Source: Hydrogenophaga sp.
Lineage (GTDB): Bacteria > Pseudomonadota > Gammaproteobacteria > Burkholderiales > Burkholderiaceae_C
Direction: 5' to 3'
Assembly: GCF_019264445.1 (NCBI RefSeq)
Contig: NZ_JAHVAB010000029.1
Coordinates: 1-64,000 of the forward strand
DNA length: 64,000 nt
Positions 8,595-17,227 of the stretch are shown here, piece after piece (position 1 is the first letter of the stretch; each line of letters starts with the position of its first letter). The position numbers and the translations under genes were made by a program. The notes beneath the pieces were generated by a model. That model ran no database searches. It saw only the letters and a list, made by a program, of their open reading frames with translations, and was not told where the DNA came from.

Positions 8595-9941
8595 ATGACC
8601 ACCACGCACGCCAGCACCCAGGCCCCCAAGCCCACCGAAGCGGCCAAGCCCTCGCAGCACGGCCACGCGGCGCGCCCGCAAGGCGAAAAACCCGTGCCGG
8701 CCGACCTGTTTGCCAGCCTCCTGAGCCTGGTGAGCGACACCCACCTGGCGCCCACCGAGACCAGCCCGCTGGAGGGCGAAGCCATCGACGACAAGACGGC
8801 AGGCAAAGGGAAAGGCAAAGGCAAGGCCGACGACGCAGAAGCGAACCCGCTGGCTGTTTTGCTGGCCTGGGCCACGCCCGCCACAGCGGCCACATCGGCC
8901 ACCACCGCCGGAGCCACCGCGCCCGATGCCAAGGCGGTGGCCGGTGCCGACACCCAGGCCGCCCTGCTCAAAACCGCTGGTGCGGAAGGCACGGGCAAAG
9001 ACAGCGGCGTGGACATCAGCGGCATGACCCGCGTTGACGAACCCGCCCCCGCGCTGAGCGCACAGGCGCGCGCCGCCTCGCGCCCGGCCTTCAGCCCGCT
9101 CAGCCCGCAAGCCGCAGCCACGGTGGCCTCCACCGCCCAGAACCAGCGCGCGGGCGCCAGCGACAGCACCACCGCCCCTGGCAACGCACCGGCCCTGGTG
9201 TGGCAGCGCGGCGCGGTCTCCAGCACCGAAGCGCTGCAACAGCAGCACAGCGCCCAGTTCGCTCAGGTGCGCGCCACCGCTGCGATCAACGAGCGCCTCG
9301 GGCTGGTGGGCGCCCCCGCCGACACACCGGCAGGCCCCGCCCCGCTGCGCGAGTTCGCACTCGGCGCAGGCGGCAGCACCAGCAACGCCGCCCCAGGCGC
9401 GGGCACCACACAAGACGCCGGCCTGGCCGGTGCGGCCGGCGCCAGCGGCGCCGACACCGGCAGCAGCGGCGACAACAGCCCATCCAACACCTCGCCCGAT
9501 GCGCAGCACGGCGACGGCCACCCCCACGCCAACACAGACGCCGACGCCCCGACCGTGAGCCACTGGGGCACCCAGCACCTGCGCCACGCCAGCCTGCGCG
9601 TGGGCGGCGAAGGCGGCAGCGACGCCATCGACATCCAGCTCGCCGTCAAAGGCCAGGAAGTGCAGGTCGCGTTCCAGACCGACAACGCCGAAGCCCGTGC
9701 CACCCTGCGCGAGAGCGCCGGCGCCTCGCTGGCCGACCTCATGCAGCGCAGCGGCATCCAGCTCGGCGGCGTGTCGGTGGGCTCGCAAGGCACGTCGCAG
9801 GGCGATGGCGGGCACTCAACACGCCCCGCAGGCCTGAGCACCGAAGCCCTGGGCCGCACCGCCCGCGCCACCGAACCCGCCAGCCGCCCTGCCCCGGCAC
9901 CCCGCGCCGACGGCAGCCGTCCGCTGGACGTGTTTGCCTGA
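8595..9941 (+). CDS. fliK: Flagellar hook-length control protein FliK
   Basis: FliK is the exported molecular ruler that sets hook length and switches export specificity to filament proteins. The 448 residues are mostly Ala/Pro/Thr/Gly-rich and disordered, as usual. A Flg_hook-like C-terminal domain lies at about residues 325-400 (LRVGGEGGSDAIDIQLAV, then VQVAFQTDNAEARATLRES and a LADLMQRSGIQLGGVSV end). A lysine/glycine run (GKGKGKGKA) lies at about residues 73-82. It follows fliJ in the operon. Confidence 0.88.
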   Translation: MTTTHASTQAPKPTEAAKPSQHGHAARPQGEKPVPADLFASLLSLVSDTHLAPTETSPLEGEAIDDKTAGKGKGKGKADDAEANPLAVLLAWATPATAATSATTAGATAPDAKAVAGADTQAALLKTAGAEGTGKDSGVDISGMTRVDEPAPALSAQARAASRPAFSPLSPQAAATVASTAQNQRAGASDSTTAPGNAPALVWQRGAVSSTEALQQQHSAQFAQVRATAAINERLGLVGAPADTPAGPAPLREFALGAGGSTSNAAPGAGTTQDAGLAGAAGASGADTGSSGDNSPSNTSPDAQHGDGHPHANTDADAPTVSHWGTQHLRHASLRVGGEGGSDAIDIQLAVKGQEVQVAFQTDNAEARATLRESAGASLADLMQRSGIQLGGVSVGSQGTSQGDGGHSTRPAGLSTEALGRTARATEPASRPAPAPRADGSRPLDVFA

Positions 9942-9969
9942 CGCAGCCCGGCGGCGAAGCCCCGAATAG

Positions 9970-10016
9970 GCGCCTTTTACGGCGCTTATCTGGCGACCAC
10001 CCAGGGGGGTGGCGCC
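9970..10016. other. Two hairpins between fliK and fliL
   Basis: Two stem-loops lie in the 131-base gap: GCGCC-ttttac-GGCGC (9970-9985), and GGCG-a-CCACCC with GGGTGG-CGCC (9992-10016). Neither has a T-run after it, so a classical terminator is not supported. They may separate a fliF-K transcript from a fliL-R transcript. AATAAT at 10018-10023 also occurs upstream of fliF, but no confident promoter can be drawn. Confidence 0.4.
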
Positions 10017-10072
10017 CAATAATTCTTTCAACCCCACACGCTTTGGCCCGTGGGAAACGTTGAAGGAAGAAC

Positions 10073-10657
10073 ATGTCTGCTGCTGCCGCCACCGCCGATG
10101 CCACCGAAGCGCCCAAGAAGAAGAGCAAGAAACTGCTGTTCATCATTCTGGGTGTGGTGGTGCTTGCGCTGATCGGCGCTGGCGCCGCGCTGTTCATCCT
10201 GAAGAAGAACACCGCCCACGACGACGAGGAAGACGGCGACGCGCCGGTGGCCGTGGAGCACAGCAAGCCCAAGACGCCTCCCACGTTCCTGCCGCTGGAA
10301 AACATGGTCATCAACCTGGCCGATGCCGGTGGCAACCGCTTCGTGCAGGTGGGCCTGACGCTGCAACTGCAGGACACCGCGACCGAGACCGCCGTGAAGT
10401 CTTACCTGCCCAAGATCCGCAGCAACGTGCTGGTGCTGATCTCGCAGCGCACCGCCGACGAGATGCTGCAGGCCAAGGGCAAGGAAAAGCTCGCCAACGA
10501 CATCATTGCCACCATCTCGCACGAGATGGGCTACGAAATGCCCGAGGCCGACGAAGCCGACGACCACGACGCCGCACCGCGCAAGAAGAAGAAAAAGTCG
10601 AAGGCGCCGCCCAACCCGGTGCAGGCGGTTCTGTTCTCCAGCTTCATCGTGCAGTAA
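10073..10657 (+). CDS. fliL: Flagellar basal body-associated protein FliL
   Basis: FliL is a single-span inner-membrane protein around the stator that supports torque. The 194-residue product has a short cytoplasmic Lys-rich N-terminus (KKKSKK), one membrane helix at about residues 23-43 (LLFIILGVVVLALIGAGAAL), an acidic stretch, and the conserved periplasmic FliL domain starting FLPLENMVINLADAG. It ends FSSFIVQ, the usual FliL terminus. A Lys-rich insert (RKKKKKSK) near the end is a local peculiarity. GAAGGAAG precedes the ATG. fliM follows after 14 bases. Confidence 0.94.
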   Translation: MSAAAATADATEAPKKKSKKLLFIILGVVVLALIGAGAALFILKKNTAHDDEEDGDAPVAVEHSKPKTPPTFLPLENMVINLADAGGNRFVQVGLTLQLQDTATETAVKSYLPKIRSNVLVLISQRTADEMLQAKGKEKLANDIIATISHEMGYEMPEADEADDHDAAPRKKKKKSKAPPNPVQAVLFSSFIVQ

Positions 10658-10671
10658 CCGGACGACACGCC

Positions 10672-11676
10672 ATGGCCGAATCGTTTCTGTCCCAGGAAGA
10701 GATCGACGCCCTCCTCGAAGGCGTCACGGGCGAGAGCCAGAAGCTGGCAAAAGAGGAAGTGCCCACCGGCGGTGTGCGCGACTACAACCTCTCCAGCCAG
10801 GAACGCATTGTTCGTGGGCGCATGCCCACCATGGAAATCGTCAACGAGCGCTTCTCGCGCAACCTGCGCCTGGGCCTGTTCAACTTCATCCGCCGCAGCC
10901 CCGAGATTTCGGTGGGCGCCGTGCAGGTGCAGAAATACAGCGCCTTCCTGCGCGAGCTGGTGGTGCCGACCAACTTCAACATCATGGCCATCCGCCCGCT
11001 GCGCGGCAACGGGCTGGTGGTGTGCGAGCCCACGCTGCTGTTTGGCGTGATCGACAGCCTGTACGGCGGCAACGGCAAATTCCACACCCGCATTGAAGGC
11101 CGCGACTTCTCGCCCACCGAGCAGCGCGTGATCAACCGCCTGGTGGACGTGGTGGCCGAGGAATACAAGAAGGCCTGGCGCGGCGTGTACCCGATCGAGC
11201 TGGCCTACCAGCGCTCGGAAATGCAGCCGCAGTTCGCCACCATCGCCACCCCCAGCGAAATCGTGGTGTCCACCAGCTTCACGCTGGAGATTGGCGACAT
11301 CGCCGGCTCGCTGCACATCTGCATTCCCTACGCCACGCTGGAACCCATTCGCGACGTGCTGTATTCCAGCGTGCAGGGCGATGCCATCGAGGTCGACCGC
11401 CGCTGGGTCAAGCTGCTCAGCCACGAGATCCAGGCCGCCGAGGTGACCATGGTCGCCGAGCTGGCGCAGACGGAAGCCACGGTGGAGCAGCTGCTGGCCA
11501 TGCAGATCGGCGATTTCATCGAGCTGGACCGCCACCCCTCGATCAAGGCCCACGTGGATGGCGTGCCGGTTTTCGAATGCCAGTACGGCACCCACAAAGG
11601 CAAATACGCGCTGCGCGTGGAGCGCAACCTTCGCGGCATTGATATGAACTGGCTGGGAGATTCCTATGTCAACTGA
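10672..11676 (+). CDS. fliM: Flagellar motor switch protein FliM
   Basis: FliM forms the middle of the C ring and receives phosphorylated CheY. The 334-residue product starts MAESFLSQEEIDALLEGV, the EIDALL motif that binds CheY-P. The CheC-like middle domain follows (with the switch motif region around GGNGKFH) and a SpoA-type C-terminal domain (QIGDFIELDRHPSIKAHVDG). Longer frames reaching back into fliL are shadows. The end overlaps fliN by 11 bases. Confidence 0.97.
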   Translation: MAESFLSQEEIDALLEGVTGESQKLAKEEVPTGGVRDYNLSSQERIVRGRMPTMEIVNERFSRNLRLGLFNFIRRSPEISVGAVQVQKYSAFLRELVVPTNFNIMAIRPLRGNGLVVCEPTLLFGVIDSLYGGNGKFHTRIEGRDFSPTEQRVINRLVDVVAEEYKKAWRGVYPIELAYQRSEMQPQFATIATPSEIVVSTSFTLEIGDIAGSLHICIPYATLEPIRDVLYSSVQGDAIEVDRRWVKLLSHEIQAAEVTMVAELAQTEATVEQLLAMQIGDFIELDRHPSIKAHVDGVPVFECQYGTHKGKYALRVERNLRGIDMNWLGDSYVN

Positions 11677-12094
11677 GACCCCAAACACCATGAACGACGC
11701 TGTTGCAGACGATTGGGCCCAGGCCCTGGAAGAACAGGCCTCCACGGTCAATGTCAACGAGGACGGCGCGCCGGTCTTCGAGTCGGCCACCGCACCGGTG
11801 TCCGCTGCGGGCGCCACGGGCAACCCGATGCAGGACATCCAGATGGTGCTGGACATTCCCGTGCAGCTGTCGGTGGAACTGGGTCGCACGCGCGTGCCGA
11901 TCAAGTACATCCTGCAGCTCGCGCAGGGCTCCATCGTCGAGCTCGACGCGCTGGCCGGCGAACCGATGGATGTGCTCATCAACGGCTACCTGATTGCCCA
12001 GGGCGAGGTGGTGGTGGTGAATGACAAGTTCGGCATCCGCCTCACCGACATCGTGACGCCTTCTGAGCGGATGCGCAGGGTCAGTCGGACGTGA
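11666..12094 (+). CDS. fliN: Flagellar motor switch protein FliN
   Basis: FliN forms the base of the C ring and docks the FliH/FliI export complex. The 142-residue product has a variable acidic N-terminus of about 50 residues. A clear SpoA domain follows (MVLDIPVQLSVELGRTRVPI, LAQGSIVELDALAGEPMDVL and GEVVVVNDKFGIRLTDI). The first ATG at 11666 overlaps the end of fliM; an internal ATG at 11690 is an alternative. The stop codon lies inside an eight-base-pair hairpin, and repeat copy C follows. Confidence 0.96.
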   Translation: MSTETPNTMNDAVADDWAQALEEQASTVNVNEDGAPVFESATAPVSAAGATGNPMQDIQMVLDIPVQLSVELGRTRVPIKYILQLAQGSIVELDALAGEPMDVLINGYLIAQGEVVVVNDKFGIRLTDIVTPSERMRRVSRT

Positions 12095-12107
12095 CCGCAG
12101 GTCACGT
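12089..12107. terminator. Hairpin spanning the fliN stop codon
   Basis: ACGTGACC-gca-GGTCACGT is a perfect eight-base-pair stem whose left arm contains the fliN TGA. No T-run follows. It may protect the 3' end of a fliL-M-N message or reduce readthrough into fliO. The effect is inference; the symmetry is exact. Confidence 0.45.
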
Positions 12108-12115
12108 CACCCCCA

Positions 12116-12187
12116 GCGCCGCCTTCGGCGTCACCCCCCTGGGAGGGGGGCGATGCCTTGGGCCGGCGTAGCCGGACCCTCGGCATC
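12116..12187. repeat. Three-hairpin intergenic repeat, copy C
   Basis: This copy lies between fliN and fliO. Stems are CGCCG with CGGCG, then CCCCCCT-ggg-AGGGGGG. The outer stem is GATGCC (12152-12157) with GGCATC (12182-12187), enclosing CCGGC-gta-GCCGG. The outer stem is the exact swap of copy B. Confidence 0.75.
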
Positions 12188-12218
12188 TCTTGATTGAAGA
12201 CATCTCACCCTGATACCC

Positions 12219-12575
12219 ATGCTGCAAAACGCCCTCCCTGCCCTTGCGCTGCTGGCCATCATGGTGGCCATGGCGTTTGCCCTCAAATGGGCGCGCCGCC
12301 GCCTGCCGGGTGCGGTGGGCCACAGCGGGCCGCCGATGCAGTTGCTCTCGTCGCTGTCGCTGGGCCCGCAGCAACGCGTGGTCACGGTGCAGGTGGGCCA
12401 GGGCGATGAGGCGGTGTGCCTGGTGCTCGGTGTCTCGCCGGGTTCCGTGAACGCGCTGCACCACATGCCCCTGCCCGCCCATCTGCCGCAGACCGAGGCC
12501 CCCATCGTCACGCCCGCGTCCAGCTTCGCGGCGCGCCTGGCCCAACTCACCAAGGCTCCGAATGCGCCACGCTGA
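12219..12575 (+). CDS. fliO: Flagellar biosynthetic protein FliO
   Basis: FliO is a small membrane protein that stabilises FliP during assembly of the export gate. The 118-residue product has one N-terminal membrane helix (about residues 5-22, [18 protein letters not shown]) followed by KWARRR. A short cytoplasmic domain follows with the typical [17 protein letters not shown] and [17 protein letters not shown]. It overlaps fliP by 14 bases, which fixes the assignment. Confidence 0.92.
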   Translation: MLQNALPALALLAIMVAMAFALKWARRRLPGAVGHSGPPMQLLSSLSLGPQQRVVTVQVGQGDEAVCLVLGVSPGSVNALHHMPLPAHLPQTEAPIVTPASSFAARLAQLTKAPNAPR

Positions 12576-13335
12576 CACCTTGCGCCGCGGCCTGCTGCTC
12601 GCCGCCGCTGCCTTGCTTGCCACCGGCGCCTGGGCCCAGGGCGCACCCGCTGCCCCCGCCGGCCCCACCCTGCCGCTCATGGTGGGCCAGGGCGCAGGCG
12701 GCACCAGCTATTCGGTGCCGATCCAGACGCTGCTCTTCTTCACCGCGCTGTCTTTCCTGCCGGCCGTGCTGCTGCTCATGACGGGCTTCACCCGCATCGT
12801 GATCGTGCTCTCGCTGCTGCGCCAGGCGCTGGGCACGCAGTCGGCCCCGCCCAATCAGGTGATCATCGGCCTGTCGCTGTTCCTCACGCTGTTCGTGATG
12901 GGCCCCACGCTGGACAAGGTGTACGCCGATGCCTACGAGCCCTACTCGCGCAACGCCATCACCTTCGACCAGGCGCTCGAACGCGGCCAGGCCCCCATGC
13001 GCGAGTTCATGCTCAAGCAGACGCGCCAGTCCGACTTCGAACTCTTCGCCAAGCTGGCCAAACTGCCCGCCGACGTGACCGCGCAGAACGCACCGTTTCG
13101 CGTGCTCGTGCCGGCCTTCGTCACCAGCGAGCTCAAGACCGCTTTCCAGATCGGCTTCATGATCTTCATCCCCTTCCTGGTGATCGACATGGTGGTGGCC
13201 AGCGTGCTGATGTCGCTGGGCATGATGATGCTGTCGCCCGTGCTGGTGGCGCTGCCGTTCAAGCTCATGCTGTTCGTGCTGGCCGATGGCTGGAATCTGC
13301 TCATCGGCTCTCTCGCCGCCTCTTTTGCACAGTAG
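12562..13335 (+). CDS. fliP: Flagellar type III export gate protein FliP
   Basis: FliP is the main (five-copy) subunit of the FliPQR export gate in the inner membrane. The 257-residue product begins with a cleavable-type signal sequence ([17 protein letters not shown]), which is characteristic of FliP. The conserved [20 protein letters not shown] block follows, then the C-terminal pair of helices with [18 protein letters not shown] and MMMLSPV. It overlaps fliO and precedes fliQ by seven bases. Confidence 0.97.
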   Translation: MRHADTLRRGLLLAAAALLATGAWAQGAPAAPAGPTLPLMVGQGAGGTSYSVPIQTLLFFTALSFLPAVLLLMTGFTRIVIVLSLLRQALGTQSAPPNQVIIGLSLFLTLFVMGPTLDKVYADAYEPYSRNAITFDQALERGQAPMREFMLKQTRQSDFELFAKLAKLPADVTAQNAPFRVLVPAFVTSELKTAFQIGFMIFIPFLVIDMVVASVLMSLGMMMLSPVLVALPFKLMLFVLADGWNLLIGSLAASFAQ

Positions 13336-13342
13336 GTAGAAC

Positions 13343-13612
13343 ATGGATCCGCAAGCCGCTCTCACGATGGCGCAGAACGCGCTGTTCATGTTGCTCATGA
13401 TTGCTGCGCCGGTGCTCGGCGTGGTGCTGGCCGTGGGCCTGCTGGTGAGCCTGTTCCAGGCCATCACGCAGATCAACGAAGCCACGCTGGCGTTTGTGCC
13501 CAAGCTCATCGCGGCCATTGCGGTGTTTGCCATCGCCGGTCCCTGGATGATGACCACCATGGTCGAGTTCATCCGGAACACGATCCTCTCGATCCCGAAC
13601 TACGCGATCTAG
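13343..13612 (+). CDS. fliQ: Flagellar export gate protein FliQ
   Basis: FliQ is the two-helix subunit packed around FliP/FliR in the export gate. The 89-residue length is exact for the family. Both membrane helices and the connecting loop are recognisable (MIAAPVLGVVLAVGLLVSLF, QAITQINEATLAFVPK, then AIAVFAIAGPWM). It sits seven bases after fliP. Repeat copy D separates it from fliR. Confidence 0.97.
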   Translation: MDPQAALTMAQNALFMLLMIAAPVLGVVLAVGLLVSLFQAITQINEATLAFVPKLIAAIAVFAIAGPWMMTTMVEFIRNTILSIPNYAI

Positions 13613-13625
13613 ATGGAACACCCCT

Positions 13626-13693
13626 GCCGCGCTGCGCGCGACCCCCTCAAGGGGGCGGCACCTGAGGCCCGGCAGAGCCGGTTCCTCGGTGCC
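13626..13693. repeat. Three-hairpin intergenic repeat, copy D
   Basis: This copy lies between fliQ and fliR, genes that are usually adjacent or overlapping. Stems are CGCGC-tgc-GCGCG, then CCCCCT-ca-AGGGGG. The outer stem is GGCACC (13657-13662) with GGTGCC (13688-13693), enclosing CCGGC-aga-GCCGG (13669-13681). Confidence 0.75.
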
Positions 13694-13728
13694 CTTGTTG
13701 GGGTCATTTCGCATTCGGCCGGCTGACC

Positions 13729-14496
13729 ATGCCCACCTTCACCGAAGCCCAGGTCATGGCGCTGGTCTCGCCGGTGTTCTGGCCGTTCCTGCGCATCCTG
13801 GCGGTGTTCTCCAGCGCGCCCATCTTCTCGTCGCGCTCGGTGCCCATGCGCACGCGCGTGGCCCTGGCGATGCTGGTGGCGCTGTGCGCGCAGGCCGGCC
13901 TGCCCGACCAGCCCGTGGTCGCGCTCACCGATCCGGCCGCCTTTTCAGTGGTGATGCAACAGGTGGTCGTGGGCATTGCCATCGGCCTGGCGGTACGCAT
14001 CGTGTTTGCCTCGGTGGAGCTGGCCGGTGAGCTCATCGGCCTGCAGATGGGGCTGAACTTCGCGGGCTTTTTCGACCCGTCGACCAACTCGCAATCGAGC
14101 ACCGTGGGCCGCTTCTTCGGCAACACCACCATGCTGCTTTTCGTGGTGATGGGCGGGCACCTCATGCTGCTGCAGGCCGTGGTGGCCAGCTTCAACACCT
14201 TCCCCATCGGCGGCAGCGCGTTCGAGTCCATCAACCGCATGCAACTGCACGAACTCGGCGCGGTGGTGTTTCGCTACGGGCTGTGGATCGCCCTGCCCAT
14301 GATCGGCATGCTGCTGTTCATCAACATCGTGCTGGGGTTCATCTCGCGCATTGCGCCGCAGATGAACGCCTTTGCCATCGGCTTTCCGCTCACGCTCTCC
14401 GCGGGCCTGGTGGGCATTGCCTTCACGCTGCCCATGCTGGACGCGCCCGTGGCCTCGCTCATGCGCCTGGCCACCGAAATCTTCACCGGCGGCTGA
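13729..14496 (+). CDS. fliR: Flagellar export gate protein FliR
   Basis: FliR is the single-copy subunit of the FliPQR gate. The 255-residue product shows about six hydrophobic spans. Family blocks are visible: [40 protein letters not shown] and the C-terminal [20 protein letters not shown]. It ends the fli run; 112 bases later a chemoreceptor gene starts from its own promoter. No strong ribosome site is visible before the ATG. Confidence 0.96.
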   Translation: MPTFTEAQVMALVSPVFWPFLRILAVFSSAPIFSSRSVPMRTRVALAMLVALCAQAGLPDQPVVALTDPAAFSVVMQQVVVGIAIGLAVRIVFASVELAGELIGLQMGLNFAGFFDPSTNSQSSTVGRFFGNTTMLLFVVMGGHLMLLQAVVASFNTFPIGGSAFESINRMQLHELGAVVFRYGLWIALPMIGMLLFINIVLGFISRIAPQMNAFAIGFPLTLSAGLVGIAFTLPMLDAPVASLMRLATEIFTGG

Positions 14497-14527
14497 GGCC
14501 GCACCCCTGCCGCCCATCTGGCCGCAC

Positions 14528-14554
14528 TACACCGCTGGGGTGTTGCGCCGATAC
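14528..14554 (+). promoter_or_regulatory. FliA (sigma-28) promoter for mcp1
   Basis: TACACCGC, 11 bases, GCCGATAC. The -10 matches FliA consensus at 7 of 8 positions. The -35 keeps only T-A-x-A. The spacing is exact. It sits between the fliR stop and the receptor ATG (14609) with GGAG before the start codon. Confidence 0.65.
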
Positions 14555-14608
14555 AGGGGCTACGGACTGTTGCCGCTCCCCGGGCACAGCCGTTGTCTGG
14601 AGATCCTC

Positions 14609-16171
14609 ATGAAACTTCGCACCCAGATCCTCTGCCTCGGCCTGGCCGGCGCCGCGCTGGTCTCCGCTGCGGGCGGCATCGGCTGGCTGGCCGTCTCGTC
14701 CATGGCCACCAAAGTCGAAGCTTCCGCCCGCGCAGGCCAGGCGCTTCAGGCCTCGCAAAGCGCGGACATGATGCACGACGCCGTGCGCGGCGACGCCCAG
14801 CGCGCGTTGCTGGCCGCCATGAAGGGCGATGCCGCCACCATCTCCGCGACCCGGACCGACCTGACCGATCACATCACCACCTTCGATGCCGCCCTCAAGA
14901 AGATCTCAGAGGCCGGGGTGGAGGCCGAAGCGCAGAAGGCACTCAGCGCCACGCTGCCGGTGGTCGCGCAATACACGCAGGCGGCGCAGGCGGTGATCGC
15001 CGCTTCGGCGCAGGGCGTGGCACAGGCCGAAGCCCAGATGCCCGCGCTGGACAAGGCGTTTGCGCAGCTGGAAGACGAACTCGAGAAGCTCTCGGGAATG
15101 ATCGAGGAAGACGGCACCCGAATTTCGGCGGCGGCCGCAGCCAGTGTGGCGCAGTCGCTCTGGACCATCGCCGTCGCCGTGCTGGTGGCCACTGTGCTGC
15201 TGGTGCTCGGTGCCCTGTGGGTGGCCCGCCTCATGGCGGTGGCCATGGAGCAGGCCGTGGCCGCTGCGGACCACCTCGCTGATGGTGACCTCAGCCGCAC
15301 GATCACACCGGTGGGCAACGACGACACGCGCCAGCTGCTGGGCGCCATGCGCACCATGCAGCAGCGCATGAGCGAAACGGTGAGCCATGTGCAGGACAAC
15401 GCCGCCCTCGTCTCGGACGCGAGCGTGCAGATCGCCCAGGGCAACAACGACCTGTCCACCCGCACCGAGCAACAGGCCGCCGCACTGGAAGAAACCGCGG
15501 CGTCCATGGAAGAGCTGGGCAGCACCGTGCGCCAGACCGCCGACCACGCAGGCAAGGCCAACGAGCTGGCCCGAAGCGCCTCGAAGATCGCAGCCGAAGG
15601 GGGCGACGTGGTGGGCAAGGTGGTGCAGACGATGCGCGGCATCAACGACAGCTCGCGGCGCATCGCCGACATCATCGGCGTGATCGACAGCATTGCCTTC
15701 CAGACCAACATCCTGGCACTGAACGCCGCGGTGGAAGCCGCCCGCGCAGGCGAACAGGGCCGGGGCTTTGCGGTGGTGGCGGCCGAGGTGCGCAACCTCG
15801 CGCAGCGCAGCGCGCAGGCGGCCAAGGAAATCAAGGGACTGATCGACACCAGCGTCGAGCGTGTGGCCAGCGGCACCGTGCTGGCCGATCAGGCGGGTGT
15901 GACCATGGAGGGCGTGGTGGAGGCGATCCGCCGCGTGTCCGATCTGGTCAACGAGATCAGCAATGCCACCAGCGAGCAGAGCGCGGGCGTGGGTCAGGTG
16001 GGCGAGACCATCAGCCAGATGGACCGCGTGACACAACAGAACGCCGCGCTGGTGGAAGAAAGCGCGGCGGCGGCCGACAGCCTGCGGCAACAGGCCTTGC
16101 AACTGGTGCAGGCCGTGGCCGTCTTCAAGCTGGGCCGCTCGCCGAGCCGGGCGGCCCCGATGGCGGCCTGA
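14609..16171 (+). CDS. Methyl-accepting chemotaxis protein 1
   Basis: This is an inner-membrane chemoreceptor that signals through CheW and CheA. The 520-residue product has a first membrane helix at about residues 6-31, a helical periplasmic ligand domain of roughly 150 residues, and a second helix at about 182-208. A HAMP domain with DGDLSRTI follows, then the cytoplasmic methylation/signalling domain with the near-invariant hairpin tip ([20 protein letters not shown]). The ligand is unknown. The C-terminus is SRAAPMAA and lacks the CheR-tethering pentapeptide present on mcp2. The start at 14609 replaces an upstream in-frame ATG that runs through fliR. The 3' end overlaps a convergent LysR gene by 47 bases. 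Confidence 0.93.
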   Translation: MKLRTQILCLGLAGAALVSAAGGIGWLAVSSMATKVEASARAGQALQASQSADMMHDAVRGDAQRALLAAMKGDAATISATRTDLTDHITTFDAALKKISEAGVEAEAQKALSATLPVVAQYTQAAQAVIAASAQGVAQAEAQMPALDKAFAQLEDELEKLSGMIEEDGTRISAAAAASVAQSLWTIAVAVLVATVLLVLGALWVARLMAVAMEQAVAAADHLADGDLSRTITPVGNDDTRQLLGAMRTMQQRMSETVSHVQDNAALVSDASVQIAQGNNDLSTRTEQQAAALEETAASMEELGSTVRQTADHAGKANELARSASKIAAEGGDVVGKVVQTMRGINDSSRRIADIIGVIDSIAFQTNILALNAAVEAARAGEQGRGFAVVAAEVRNLAQRSAQAAKEIKGLIDTSVERVASGTVLADQAGVTMEGVVEAIRRVSDLVNEISNATSEQSAGVGQVGETISQMDRVTQQNAALVEESAAAADSLRQQALQLVQAVAVFKLGRSPSRAAPMAA

Positions 16172-17129
16172 TCGCCGCGGCCCCCTCCAACACGAGCGGG
16201 GCGGCCTCGCGCATGGCCGCCACAAACTGCCGCAGGCGCGCCGGGTAAAACCGCGCGTAGGGGTAGATGAGGTACAGCGGCAGCGGTGGCGCCTGCCACT
16301 CGGGCGCCAGCCGCAGCAGCCGCCCGGCGGCCAGGTCGTCGGCCACCATCCAGGCCGAGACGATGCCCACGCCCAGGCCCGCCAGCGCGGCATTGCGCAC
16401 CACATAGAGGCTGTCCGTGCTCAGGCGCGGCTTGATGGAAAACGGGTGCGCCTGCCCGGTGGCCGCGTGCGTGAGCACCACTTCGTTGCGGTAGTAGGTG
16501 CGCAGCGCCAGCCACGGCAGGCTCGCGAGTTCGTCGGCGTGCTGCGGCACGGGCGCGCCTTGCAGCACCTCGGGCGAGGCCACCACGATGCGCGGCACAT
16601 CCACCAGCTTGATCGCCACCGCCGCCGGGTCGCGCACCTCGCCCACGTGCAGTGCGCAGTCAATCCCCTCGCCAATGAGGTCTTGCGTGTCGTCGCGCAG
16701 CAGCCACTCGACATTCACCAGCGGGTGGCGCTGCAAGAACGCCGCCAGCGGTCGCACGAACTGCTCCTGCCCGAACGCGTGGGGCGCGAGCACGCGCAGC
16801 GCGCCTTTGGGCTCGTCGCCCACGCCGCGCACGTCGGCCTCGAACGACTCCCAGCTCTCCAGCAAGGCCTTGGCCCGCTCGAAGCAGCGCTCGCCGTCTT
16901 CCGTCAGGCGCATGGCGCGGGTGGAGCGCTGCAGCAGGCGCAGGCCCAGCGTGCGCTCCAGCGCCTGCAGGCGCCGGCTCACGGTGGGCTGGGTGGTGTT
17001 GAGCCGCGCGGCAGCGCCCGAGAGGCTGCCCGCCTCGACGATGCGCACGAAGGTCTGCATCAGGTCCAGGCGGTCGCCGCTGACACCGGCGGCATCGGAC
17101 GGTACGGCAAGAGGCGCGGGCTTTTTCAT
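16125..17129 (-). CDS. LysR-family transcriptional regulator
   Basis: This is a 334-residue LysR regulator. The N-terminal winged helix is clear ([38 protein letters not shown]). A periplasmic-binding-like effector domain follows in the CrgA/DsdC-like style common in betaproteobacteria. It diverges from an MFS exporter gene across 98 bases, the usual arrangement for a LysR protein and its target, so it probably controls that exporter. A LysR box could not be placed with confidence. The start at 17129 is chosen over an ORF extension to 17210 that would enter the intergenic region. It converges on and overlaps the mcp1 end. Confidence 0.9.
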   Translation of the reverse strand: MKKPAPLAVPSDAAGVSGDRLDLMQTFVRIVEAGSLSGAAARLNTTQPTVSRRLQALERTLGLRLLQRSTRAMRLTEDGERCFERAKALLESWESFEADVRGVGDEPKGALRVLAPHAFGQEQFVRPLAAFLQRHPLVNVEWLLRDDTQDLIGEGIDCALHVGEVRDPAAVAIKLVDVPRIVVASPEVLQGAPVPQHADELASLPWLALRTYYRNEVVLTHAATGQAHPFSIKPRLSTDSLYVVRNAALAGLGVGIVSAWMVADDLAAGRLLRLAPEWQAPPLPLYLIYPYARFYPARLRQFVAAMREAAPLVLEGAAAIRPPSGPPGSASGPA

Positions 17130-17227
17130 GCGCGAATCGTATATCTGAAGTGCTCGGCAGGCCACTACCGCCGCCGCCCCAAGGGTGGGAGACTCGCGGC
17201 TCGTTGTCAATTCACAGGGTTTACCCC

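Noticed and set aside
10009-10671. Long N-terminal extension of fliM
   Set aside because: It runs through fliL in another frame. The FliM EIDALL motif begins at the ATG at 10672.
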